A stretch of 64,000 bases of DNA from Haemonchus contortus (Eukaryota > Nematoda > Chromadorea > Rhabditida > Trichostrongylidae), in contig LS997563.1 in the NCBI GenBank assembly GCA_000469685.2, forward strand, positions 927,369-991,368. The letters are read 5' to 3'. The notes under the pieces were generated by a model. The model saw only the letters and a program-made list of their open reading frames with translations. It ran no database searches and had not been told where the DNA came from. Positions 45,301 to 55,971 of this stretch are shown in pieces. The translations under genes and the position numbers were made by a program. Each line of letters begins with the position of its first letter. Position 1 is the first letter of the stretch.

Positions 45301-48300
45301 TTTCATAGTCCGCCGGCGTGCCGGCGTGCCAGCCGAGGTAGTGCTAGGGGGAGAAGGGAGGCAGACGGTCGGTCAGCGCGGTCGCGTCGCGTCCTAGCCC
45401 CTTCGAAGGGTTGAAAACAAGATCAAAAACCAAACAACCAGGGGCTTGTGTCAATGGTTTTTGATCTGGTTTTTCTTTGTTTGCAGCCCTTCGAAGGGTT
45501 AGGGCGCGACGCGACCGCGTCGACCGACCATCCGCCCCCTCCCCCTTCCTAGCACTACCTCGGCCGGCACGCCGGCGAACTATAAAAGCAGCCTATGCGA
45601 CAGATGTGGAACTTCGGTGGCGGACTTTAAAGTCCACGACATTTTTTCAACTCAATACACGTGTCCAAAATACCGGCCGGGTTGTTCGAGCTAGGATAGG
45701 AGCACTGTGCAGCTGTAGAGCTTGTGCTTTGCCTGGCCACAGTTAGTTCCAAACGAAAATTCGGGACGGACACCCTAAGAACAGCTTGCGAAAAGTGCGC
45801 CCCAAAACTCGCTTTTGTAACATTGTAGATTGCAGCGCATTCTTAAACAATATTCATGGACTGTCGACTTCTTTAGAAACGAATTTATCATATTACTGAG
45901 AAATTAAACAAGCAGTCTTTATCTATTCCCATGTAGTAGAGAATAAGTATAAGCTATTTTGCATGGAACATGGAGAGATAAATCTTTCAAAAACCCAGAG
46001 TGGTAGGACGTGAACCACAGACTATGTATATCTACAGACTACAGACTATATATAGACTATCAGCACTGCCCTATTGCCCGCAGACCTCACCTAAAAATTT
46101 CAATCTCCATGAAACTCACTTATCGATGGGAATCCTGGCACTTGTGGCATTTGACGTAGAGCAGCACTAAATATCGCTTCCGGATCTACATTGTTGCCAA
46201 CCAGACGTTGCAGTATTGTCCGCCCAATGGAGGCGTTAGACTGCGACTTCAATGTGGCACCAGCCTGGCCATAACCTCGGCCCATCACCTCATTGACTGG
46301 CACTTTACCAGTACGGACCTACAACATGAATGGGATTCTTTCGATTCTCCACTCTGAAAACAACGGACGACCTTCTTTGAAACTTCATCATGCATAGCTT
46401 TCCCATTCGAATCGACACCCTCAGATGGAGAAGCTGATCCACATTTCTTTACGATATTCTTCAATTATAATTGTTATCATCCCGTTCATAAACGTTACGT
46501 ACGTACTGAAAAATGACAATCAGTAGCTTCATACCGGGTTCACTTCCTTGAGTTTCTCATCGCTCTTCTTTTTACTGTGCCGCTTTTTCTTCAGCGATAT
46601 AGAGTTTTCCTGAAAAACATTACATTCAAAAGCAAGTTAATGCATCAGAATAAATCTGCCACAAATGTGGTTGTAATTCGGCATAGTTTATCAGAGAGAG
46701 AGATGTCGGTCGCGCGGAACATAAGCAGTGACTTAGAACACCAGTTGGAATAGTGGCACGTGAGCTTCTATTCTGTGTTCTAGCTTTTGCCAAGACAGGA
46801 TGAGAGCAGGGGGATCGGAGAGCCCGCTCAGATTCGAACATATCCCTGATCAACGAGGAATGGGAAAATCGAGAATCGGGTTGGGGAGGCGCTACTTGCG
46901 GTGTAGCCAACGTTGTTGCCATGTCGAAGTTGCCCCTGCAATTAGCTTTCACCCTGGTTTCGAAGGAACGACCGATATGGGATCGGCGGGCAGCTGGACC
47001 ACTACTGCTAGTTTTATCCGATATAATGGAAACTGTTGCTTATCGTTGTTGCCGATGTAGAATTCTCCGCATTATTACCCTTGGTAATAGGCAAGGAAAA
47101 GAAATACATATTCCTCAATACTACTCAGTCTGAACGGATGGCTCCACTAAGATAAAAATTCGTTAAAATAAAAGTATAGTTTGCTGTGTGATGTGAATCT
47201 TGACCGGAAATGCATAAGCATTTGTCTCGCTGAACAAATTGTAAGATCAAAATCGGGAGGGATACAATGACAGGATGGGAACACTAGTGGGAGGTGACAG
47301 GAAGTGATCACAAGTGATATGGGCTGATATGGAGCCGTGGGGAGCAAGAGCGCTAACTTGAAGCTGAAATTATTGAATGGGGACGCGAGGAACGCAACAC
47401 TCCCCAGTTGATTGCAATGCAAAGTCATTCCCAGAATGGCCATAGTTTTCGCCCTTATTCCCAACTACTCGCTATTGATTGCACCCATTGACTAAAGCCT
47501 TAGATGGTTAGTTCAACGCCTTTTCGAGCACTATTGATCGTGAATGCAAGTGCGACCCGATGCAGAAAAGTTAAGTGAGAATGTTGAAGAAGCGCCCAAC
47601 GATCTTTCAATAAAATCAAGAACTTTTGAGCTGGTGTTAAAATTAATAACCTTTTACCTTTTCTTCTTCCAAATCATAGCCTTACAAATAAAATGATCCG
47701 TAAGAAAGGTAAGAAGCAGCCAAAAGGCATCGCTTTTTTTCAAAGTCTAGAGGGAAGTCGTAGACAGTGGAATGCCTTGCTATATTACTTACTTCCCTCG
47801 CTGGTACTTGAAAATACCGAGAATGGCTCACTCAAAACCCTTAGTCAATTACCCTATATATCCGGCTTTTATCGATGACTGGACTTATGAAATCAATAGA
47901 TCATGAACCTCCACCTGAGTACAAGCGCATCACGAAAAGTAGCAACGGAGCGGTAAGATCTGAATTCTAGGCTCTACTTTATTTACGTGATACATCGTAA
48001 GCTTTGTTATCCGTCGAGTAGGATGGGAAGCTGGCCTGATTCAATCAATACAGATACATCTCATTTTGGAGCCTTTTTCTCCAACAATCATTTATTGTCT
48101 GACAATATTGAAAAGCGCATTACGGCAAATCAACCATAAATCAACCCCTTCCGATAGAAAGAGAAAGGATTTTGTACTATAATACTGGACCAGAAATACT
48201 TTAACAAACTCGATCCTCCTGCTGTTAATACAGAGAAATCAGAGAGGAGGCTGTGCTTCTCAGTTTTGCCCATACCCTATTTGTATGGAACATATGCTGT

Positions 48301-48655
48301 CTATAAAATCTAGCTCTGCACTTCACTCGCTCTATGATATCTCGTGAAATAACGGATTTTCCCATGAAAGCTCAAAGTCTTGGACCAGAACAAGTGGAGA
48401 GAAACAAAAGAAAGATCGGACTAACCTTGTTGACAGAAATCGCTATCGCCTCTTTCGAGTCGGATGGTGGCGTGGGGGCGCTCGTAGGTGTAGACTTGGG
48501 TTCCTGAAGTGACAATGAACATTTGGCAGAAACTAAAGCATTAAAAAAAAACAGAGCACCTTCGATTTGTTGGGTCGCTTATAACCTCGTTTCTTCCGAG
48601 TGGCGGATTGCGAAGTGCTGGACGAGCTCGGCTCGGCCGACTTCACTTCGGTCAT
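36372..48655 (-). CDS. disl-2: DIS3L2-type 3'-5' exoribonuclease (RNB family)
   Basis: About 28 exons read from ATG at 48655 to TGA at 36372, roughly 1,250 codons. Well-defined exons include 48655-48560, 48503-48426, 46609-46535, 46318-46120, 43936-43742, 43679-43547, 43492-43354, 42953-42792 (cold-shock domain: [25 protein letters not shown]), 41697-41530 ([13 protein letters not shown]), 40822-40712, 40381-40244 and 40131-40030 (RNB start: [21 protein letters not shown]), 39933-39750 ([24 protein letters not shown]), 39203-39066, 38980-38840, 37961-37855, 37219-37099 ([13 protein letters not shown]), 37040-36957, 36789-36685 and 36623-36372 (S1-like end). DIS3L2 degrades oligouridylated RNAs in the cytoplasm. 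The protein is longer than the ~850-890-residue animal norm because of a Ser/Lys-rich N-terminus and a linker of about 175 residues between the cold-shock domains. Two of four RNB aspartates differ. The junction between exon 46120 and exon 44796 is unresolved. Confidence 0.93.
44796..44995 (-). other. DIS3L2 exon with uncertain 5' border
   Basis: This exon is open on the minus strand ([44 protein letters not shown]) and its GGATTCC/GTGAGA donor joins the exon at 43936 in phase. Its upstream acceptors (near 44985, 44997 and 45005) do not match the phase left by the exon ending at 46120, so a small exon is probably missing between them. Confidence 0.7.
45294..45593. mobile_element. GC-rich palindromic MITE (GGCTGCTTTCA family) in a DIS3L2 intron
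   Basis: Ends TGGCTGCTTTCATAGTCCGC and the complement GCCGGCGAACTATAAAAGCAGCC (split here as GCCGGCGAACTATAAA and AGCAGCC). The central blocks GATCAAAAACCAAACAACC and ATGGTTTTTGATCTGG pair. It is a complete copy and the best guide to the family structure. It lies in the DIS3L2 intron where exon phases could not be reconciled. Confidence 0.8.
46610..48425. other. DIS3L2 intron, no other gene seen
   Basis: The 1.8-kb intron between exons 48503-48426 and 46609-46535 holds only short ORFs of 108 codons or fewer without recognisable domains. Confidence 0.5.
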
Positions 48656-48664
48656 CTGTAAGAG
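48656..48664 (-). promoter_or_regulatory. Candidate splice acceptor abutting the DIS3L2 ATG
   Basis: On the minus strand CTCTTACAG stands immediately before the ATG at 48655. In nematodes an acceptor directly before the start codon is commonly a spliced-leader trans-splice site; a cis intron in the 5' UTR is the alternative. Confidence 0.45.
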
Positions 48665-50292
48665 ATACCACTTCGGAGATTCTCGAAGTATTGCCCATAT
48701 AAAGCCAGCAATCAATGTCCAAACTCTTTAGTTATGATTTTGAATGCTTAGCTTTGTTGGTTTAGAGCTAAAACCACATTCTGTGTTGAATATTTCACAA
48801 CGGCGATAAGTCAGTACGTAAAATGAAGCGAAGTTCGGGAAGAAATGAAAACTGCCATAAAATACCTACTATGAAGTCTGAAGAGTAACATCTGACCCGT
48901 CAAGGACACTCAAAAACGCGTTACTGTTATGGGGCAAAGGTCGTTAGAAAGCAATTTCAAGACATGAGAAAGTCGTCGGCTCCAGACAAGTTTGCTATCC
49001 ACTGAATGAAATGGTTTGTCAGTATCCCGTCTGGTGGTCTTGGCGCCCAATATCGATATAGGGTCCTGATCATCATTTGTTGCAACGCCCCTGTGATCTT
49101 TCGCATAACTCATTGAAGAACTTCCTTCAAGTATTTCCTGAGAAATAATCGACTTCCCAAGCCTGCCCATAGCACACAACCCATGACCACGGAACTCTGG
49201 CTTGATTCCTCTCTTGGAGTCTAAGTGATTTACTGTGAGGAGTTACGGTTCAGTGAAAATGATTCCAAAGTGATCAATCCAGCCGTTTGGTTGCTGAAAT
49301 AGAGACCAATCGAGTTTCAGACTAGAATATTCCTGCCATGACTGCACTTTAACGACCAAAAAGGAACCCTGTTTATCAATTTTCCCTGGCTGGAACCATA
49401 ACAGAGAACGCTAATAATTAAAGCGAAATTCGATTGTATGGAATATTTAGCAATTTTTGTAAGACGATTTTTCGCACTCATCAGCACTCGAAAACGCTCA
49501 TCCTAACAGATATATATGTTATGTATTCCAACTAGCTCAGAATTGTAGGTGATTTTAAGGGGTGACTACTGCTCTGTCAATGTTTGTCACTTGTTCGGTG
49601 CGTGGCGCACCAATTGTGATTTGATTTGGACAGACTCCAACCTTCTAGTTTTCGCAGGTTCGTTGTGAGTCTAGGCTCCAATGCTTCTTTGCCACAGTTT
49701 GCTTCTTGTGCTTCCGCTTTACAACATAGTTGTTGCGGGGGGATCGCACTCGCATACGGAGTGAAACTGTTTGATTCCGAGTAACTCGACAAATTTTCAG
49801 GTGTTTGAGATTTCGCTTTGTTCGTGCAATTCGGGCAAAGCGGAAATCTCCAGTATGCATGCAAGGGATTGTTAACTTCTCTAGTCGTACCATCACTTGG
49901 GCGTGAGACAGGTTCTTCCATCCTTCCGGGGTAGATGAAACCGGGGTAGATGAATCATAGAAGGTCATAATTGATGCAGACCGTATGATAAGATGCAAAG
50001 CTAGAAATCTCACGGTAGCCAACAGTCCATAGAGCGTATTTCGCTTACGAACCTTCAGAAATGAAACTGAGAAGTGATCCTGCATCTATCGCTGTTTTTC
50101 ACTTTCGGAGTACAGCGATGTAATGGGCGAAACAACAAGTTTCATAAAGTTTTTCTGGCATGATGGTGGTTTATAATTGCAGAGACTGGGGAAATCGCTG
50201 TGAACCACAACATAGGGTCGGATAAGGGAAAAATACTGCCTGGAACGATGTTTCCTTCTAAGATACTGAGAGGTAACTCAGATGTCCTCTCG
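48665..50292. other. Stretch without recognisable gene
   Basis: Two overlapping minus-strand ORFs of 146 codons (49645-50085) and 114 codons (49577-49921) share the same DNA in different frames; neither matched a known family. The DIS3L2 promoter should lie just above 48655 but no motif was recognised. Confidence 0.4.
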
Positions 50293-50552
50293 GGGGGACG
50301 GAACATTCACCTAGAACTGAATGGACGCGGCAAATGGCGCGGCGAGATTCGTGGCGTTTCGGACGACTTTGGCACCTATCCTTGGGGCGCAACCTTCAAG
50401 TAGTGTACATTAGTATGGTCAGATAATCGTACTAACCGACTCTACTTCAAATCTGGGCCCCAGTGATAGGCACTGAAGTCGTTTAAGTCGCCACGAATTT
50501 CGGCGCGCGATTTGCCGCGTCCATCCAGTTCTGGGTGAATGTACCCATACCC
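50293..50552. mobile_element. MITE of the ~260-bp Mutator-like family, copy 5
   Basis: Flanked by GTCCTCTCG (50284-50292) and GTCCACTCG (50553-50561), a 9-bp duplication with one change. Ends GGGGGGACGGAACATTCACC and the complement of GGGTATGGGTACATTCACCC. Very similar to copy 1. Confidence 0.85.
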
Positions 50553-50561
50553 GTCCACTCG

Positions 50562-53500
50562 CCGCCCATTGAGGGCACTCAGTTTTGAGTTCTCACTTCA
50601 TTACATTTATATTATACCAGTTTGTGTAGATGCTCTACTTCAGAAGAGCGCTTGCTAATGACTACCTGTTCAAACACATCACACACAAATCAATATTAGT
50701 CGCTTTCTATCAATCGGAATTATGAAGGCAGAGCAGGCACCTAAGTTATGATCTGTGTTGTACAAGTGCTATCAATAACTACACCTCCTGAACTTCCTCC
50801 TCACTCTCCTACTCCAGAATGATGTCAGGTTTTCCACTTCCTTTATCCCAATCATGGAACATTTTCTCGAAGGATAGACAACAGAGAACATACAAACCGA
50901 GTAAAAAAATTACTGATTTGTATATAGTGATTATGCCAATATGATAATCGAAGTAAATACAGTGGGCTTAAATGATTGTGGAAAACTCTAAAGTGAGAAC
51001 TGGAAATAATAAATCATCAATTGAAATATGCTTTAGCCAGCATCATCCCTACGGGGTGGTTAAGGTTTCCCGACAAGATATAGTAGATAAGTGACCGTTT
51101 CTTACCTAAGAAGTGAGGCTTGTTATGAGGAGGAACAAGTTTGTGCAAAATTTTCCCATGTCTATACTCAAGGATAAAATGGATACCTTAGCATTTTCTC
51201 TCTTTTGTTTGTTATGCCTACAGATATCCCGCTAAGAATGGTAATAGCGGATACCACAGCTTCTCTTGGGACAGCAAAGCCATTCAGGGCAGATGCCCCT
51301 CCTGGACTCAATAGGTCTTCTCATACATTTCAGACTCATAAAAGGCTTTGCAGATTACTCTATCGAAAATTTCTCAGATCAACGATTTGCTACAATCGAA
51401 TACAACAGGCTGTTCTAATTGTGACAGTTTCAAGATGATTTTCGCAGGAGAATCACTGCGCAATAATTCCATACGGGGAGCACAGACAACTGCAAAATGC
51501 CATACACACACCTGGTTGTTAGCAGTCAGCAGCGCTACTGTCACCAACTACCATTCAAACGCGAATTGTCGAAATCTAATGGTTGAATTGAATCGGATAA
51601 ATTTAGTAAGAAACATAATGAGTCGGGATTTGAAGAGAACACACCACTTCGGCTGTAGCGATTCTTCCTGTCGCCCACGGCTACACCACGGTTGTGAAGG
51701 CGTCTTACTAGGGAGATACAATAGCATGATAATAATGATATGCCGAATGGGGAATGATGGAGCTCAAACAAAATCGAGATATGGACGTGTTCAAACGGGT
51801 CAATGACATGTCTGCCAGTGAAACTTGTGCGCTGAACAAGTTCGAATTCGCCAAGGCCAGTCATTTTTGGGAATCGATCTTCGTTTTTCCCATCCCACTC
51901 CATTGGTTTCCCGAGATGTTCGCTCTCTGTTTGCCCTGTCACCCACTGTGTTCTCACTGCATCCATAGCTTATTGGCCATATTCGTCACTCTGCTCCTTC
52001 CACTGAAATGAAGAGATGCATACTAAACACACCCACGCACACAGCTGTTCAATAGATTTGCCAGTGCAATCGTGTGCAAATGCAAGGGCGCTTCAAGTGC
52101 CTGAAGGTTCGTCCTCTTACCGAACCAAACCATCTGTAAGTCAAAGAACTAAGAATGGAAGTGTTCCCATGACTGCTATTCCTCACTTTGTTGAAGAATC
52201 TCTGCTGAACAGGCACTTCGGCTTTCGAGAACATTGGGCGGACTGAACATTCTGCATTTTGCATTCGGAGGAGCTAGCATTTGCCGCCCTATGCTCAGGT
52301 ATTCTACTCAGGTATGTTCATATTCATAAGTTTTGCTGCAAGTTTACAATGAACTAGTGCCCAGGCTCGAAACCCGGATTACGTCACTCTCCATTTCAGT
52401 TATTCGGTACTTGGGTATGTAACTCGAATATGCTCTATGGACTGGTGAAACAAGAGGACTTTTGTGTGTAAGCCCAAGTGAGCGCATTTCCTATCAATGG
52501 AACGGATACCAACTTTCCACATTCTCGGGCTTGATGAAGTAAGTACTTCAAATTTCAGGCTAGCTAGTGAGTGTTCTGATTTGTGAAAGGCAATTATTTG
52601 AGCCAGTATTTTTCGAGTAGGGTACATTGGTACGTTCAGAGATGCACGCGGCAATCGCGTGGAGAAATGCGTGGCGGTTTGGGTGAGTCCGGCATTTACC
52701 ACCAAGATGTACACAAGACATCGAAGAGGTTCAAAGCTGAAGCTGCTCATAAGTAAGCCTCGATTAGATCAATACAAAGAAATTATGCGAGCATTGATTC
52801 ACCACGAAATTTGCCGAGTACGTCTCCGAACGCTCCAACGTTCCGTCCTTCCCTCAGCACATGTTAGCATTTGGGAAGTCTTGCAGAAACGTATAAAGTA
52901 GGCAGGGCTCGAAGCTGCGCGTAAATTCTACATTTAGCAGAAAAGAAATCGAAATAAATTTTTATTTCTCTAAGATTTAAGCAGTACTCAAAATGGTTTA
53001 TGTAGAGCCTTTCCAAAACCAGCACGAAGTTCAATTTTGTTCATTATGTGAAGAATCCAAAAAGTCCAGAAAAGTATGCAATATCATTTCGTTACCTCTT
53101 TTTCAGGTTCGTGGATAGATAAATTTACTTGGACTCGACAGGAATAAGTGTTTGCTGTTTTGAAGCATCGAAAACAACGTTGTGCAAAACGGTCCCTGTG
53201 AAAATACAGTGCGAGTAAGACAACACTCAAATAATCTCTCTCATTTATGAAGCAGAAACTTGGTGTGTCGATTTGTCGGTTTGTGTGTCTGTCTGCCCGA
53301 GAAATTTATGATGATGATAAAGGAAGTGATAAAAAAAGCTGGAAAAAATAGCTCTATTCTACTCTTCCTTCTTATATATAAGGCCGTAACTTGGCGGGTA
53401 GATTCATGGAGTAGAGTGAGTACTGCGTAGTGAAGTGAAAATGAGTGATGCGGAGTGAAGTGGGTACTTCAAAACTGTGATTTCGATCTGTACTATCACC

Positions 53501-53939
53501 GTGGCATGTATGTCCTTACAAGGATCGCAGGTGATAATGTAGTTGGGAGACCTCCGCTTTTCTTCAAAATAATTTCAACATAAGGAGGTTAGCCCATAAT
53601 TGTGCTTATCAATTGTGTTTCTGAGCCGAGAGCATACAGTTTTTTGATCGCAGCTCTAGAAAGTAAGGGTATCGTGGTGGGTGAGTCAACTGAATATTCA
53701 ACTCATACCCCATCCTAGCATGCTGCACGAGGTAATCATCTTACCCCAATCCGCCGCCCTTGTCTTACTGAAGCTTACCTTGAAACCGTATTCTTTCGTC
53801 CAGAACCGTTTCTATATACAGGTCAGGTCGGCCCCTCTTCTGCACTCTAGCCCTCAGTGTTGGATAAAAGGGATGCCCTCCCCCCTGGCTACCCTTTCTA
53901 ACAAACTGCTTGGTGAAAGTAAGGAATGAGGCCCGGCGT
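50562..53939. other. Stretch without recognisable gene
   Basis: The longest frames are 152 codons (51348-51806, +) and 141 codons (51541-51966, -), overlapping on opposite strands and unassigned. A segment at 52619-52860 has ACGCGGCAATCGCGTGG and complementary CGAAATTTGCCG blocks and may be a badly decayed MITE of the 260-bp family. Confidence 0.4.
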
Positions 53940-54270
53940 AAGCCGGGCGACACAACTGGTGTTTAATATTCAAAGAGCTCGATAGATTGCGTTTCAAAAT
54001 GTTATAGAATCGGACGTTATGTGGGAAGGATACACGCAAGTGCAGAAAAGGTCCCGAGTTCAGAGCTCCGTCAAAGAAAAAAATCAGGGATTCCGTTCCT
54101 TACGCCAAAGGATTGAAGATCAACCGGACACATGCGATATCGTGGTGACCGTTGGATAAGGGCGGTTGCTGACTGGAGCCCCCGGAAAGTTAAACAAGCA
54201 GCACGATCGCACGCTCGAGGAAATCGATGATCATCAAGACAACCGGTGACGAAGTCAGACAGCTGGTCTC
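53940..54270 (+). pseudogene. RTE-like retrotransposon C-terminal fragment C
   Basis: Plus-strand sequence reads, across shifted frames, QSSVKEKNQGF / IRDSVPYAKGLKIN and RTHAISW, resembling the same RTE tail as fragment B (there RSSELR..., KKSRIGWAGHV). The fragment is cut at 54271 by insertion of the Tc1-like element. Heavily decayed. Confidence 0.5.
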
Positions 54271-54272
54271 TA

Positions 54273-55573
54273 CAGGGTGGCTGAAAAGTATAGGACGCCG
54301 CATTTGTAAGCGTAACTTCGAAGATAGAGAACATAGAGACAAATAAACTTAATGAGGAATAGAGTAGAACTACAAGATCATTTAGGACGGCAGGTGTTCA
54401 AAGTTCGATCCTTTTGCTCTTACACAGGCCTTCAGACTCTCGATGACTGAATCGACCGTACGCCGCAGGTATTCGACGTCGATGTCGTCCCACGCCTTCT
54501 GAAGCGCCAACCTCTGAGCGTCAAACGTGCGGTAGGAGCGACCTGCGATTTCGCTCTCCAAGTACCCCCATACAAAGAAGTCCATTGAATTGAGATCTGG
54601 CGGAGAGGAAGGTCAGATGTCTTTACCTCAGTAACCGGGGAAAGGCGCGTCCAGTACGGCTTTTGTCGACTGCGAGGCATGAGGAGAGGCCCAATCTAGC
54701 TGATGGACGAATGATCGGTTACGAAAGTGTTCAGTGACCCAGGGTAGCAGAGCGTTCATTAAAACTACCTTTTGATGGACCTCGGAGTTCATTTTTAACA
54801 TTTCTGTCGATGAAGACCAAAGGTATTTTGCTTTCTGATGTCATCTCGGCCCAAACCATCACATTTTTCAAAGATAGCCTGCTGTGCACAAGACAACGTT
54901 CTGGGGACCTGGTGTCAGCTTTTGACAACAACTTTCTCTGGTTTTAACGGATTGGATAGTGTTCTGCGGTGAAAATTTTCTCATCGGTCCAGATCACGTC
55001 AGAGATGCGGCGTGCACTGAGCTCTCAAAAAAGTTTTTTGCATTTTATCAGTCGACTTTGCTTGGACTGCTCTGAATGAAATTGTCCTCGACGGAGCCGA
55101 TAGTTGTTCAGCTTGAGGTCGCGTTTCGCTATTTTCTGGATGGTTTGACGGCTGATGTTGAGGTCAGAAGCAATACGATTCATGTTGACTCCATGGTTGC
55201 GGGTGATCCTCTTCCTGGTGGTGTCACGAATCCTCGGTGTGTTCACCGTTCTCGGTCGTCCCCTTTTTGGCATCGCAGAGGCTCGTCCTCGATTCCTGAG
55301 AGCAGCGGCAACATTCCGTACGGTTGGAGAGGGAACACCGAGTCGTTTCGCAATGTCGCAGCTCGTGAACCTTCTCTGAGCAGCTTCTTGATAGTGGGTC
55401 GATGCGCAGAAACTTTCGTAGCGACTGTTCGGGCGAACGGTAATTCGAATGACTTATATGGATTCTTGTACAGAACCCAAGCTTTCTAAAAGTCCAACAA
55501 ATTTCTGAAAATACCCATTGGCAGGATGCCAGCAAGCGTCGAACGGCGCGTCCTATACTTTTCAGCCACCCTG
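54273..55573. mobile_element. Tc1/mariner-superfamily element (1.3 kb)
   Basis: The 26-bp terminal inverted repeats begin CAGGGTGGCTGAAAAGTATA and are identical at both ends. Each end is flanked by TA (54271-54272, 55574-55575), the target duplicated by this superfamily. The length is typical of a complete element. The transposase inside, on the minus strand, is broken. Confidence 0.88.
54382..55535 (-). pseudogene. Tc1-like transposase, multiply frameshifted
   Basis: On the minus strand 55273-55025 encodes the DNA-binding part: RGRPRTVNTPR followed by a helix-turn-helix (MNRIASDLNISRQTIQKIAK). An upstream helix-turn-helix is visible in other frames at 55380-55280. Near 54600-54380 the C-terminal catalytic end appears (MDFFVWGYLES, then SLKACVRAKGSNFEHL). 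The parts lie in different frames, so the gene is dead. The protein would have carried out cut-and-paste transposition at TA sites. Confidence 0.8.
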
Positions 55574-55971
55574 TATATCGCTGAAAGTATTCAACTGAAA
55601 AGGCAGATGTTGGCGCATTACCTCACTACCGCATTGTTATTGAGCACACATGCTTTAACTGTCACCTCAGCGATACACTACAAAACAGCTTTTGGAGTCG
55701 ACAAACTGGTTTAAGCCATCAGCCTTGTCAGAGCACTGCATGCTAGGAAATTCTGGTCAGATAACTAGAAGAAAGAAAGGAGATATATATATTTATTACA
55801 TGAGCTGAACTCATGTGAAGAAGATCAAATTAGCACTATGATACCAACAGGCCAAGGAAAACAAAACAATCAACGAAGCTAACGTGCAGAGAAACAAAAA
55901 GTAAACAAAGATAAAAGAAAAAAAAAACTAATCTATAGAACTGAAAAAAAGACAAGCATAAAACTGGTACT

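Noticed and set aside
51348..51966. Overlapping 152- and 141-codon ORFs on opposite strands
   Set aside because: Mutually overlapping, no recognisable family and no splice structure to choose between them.
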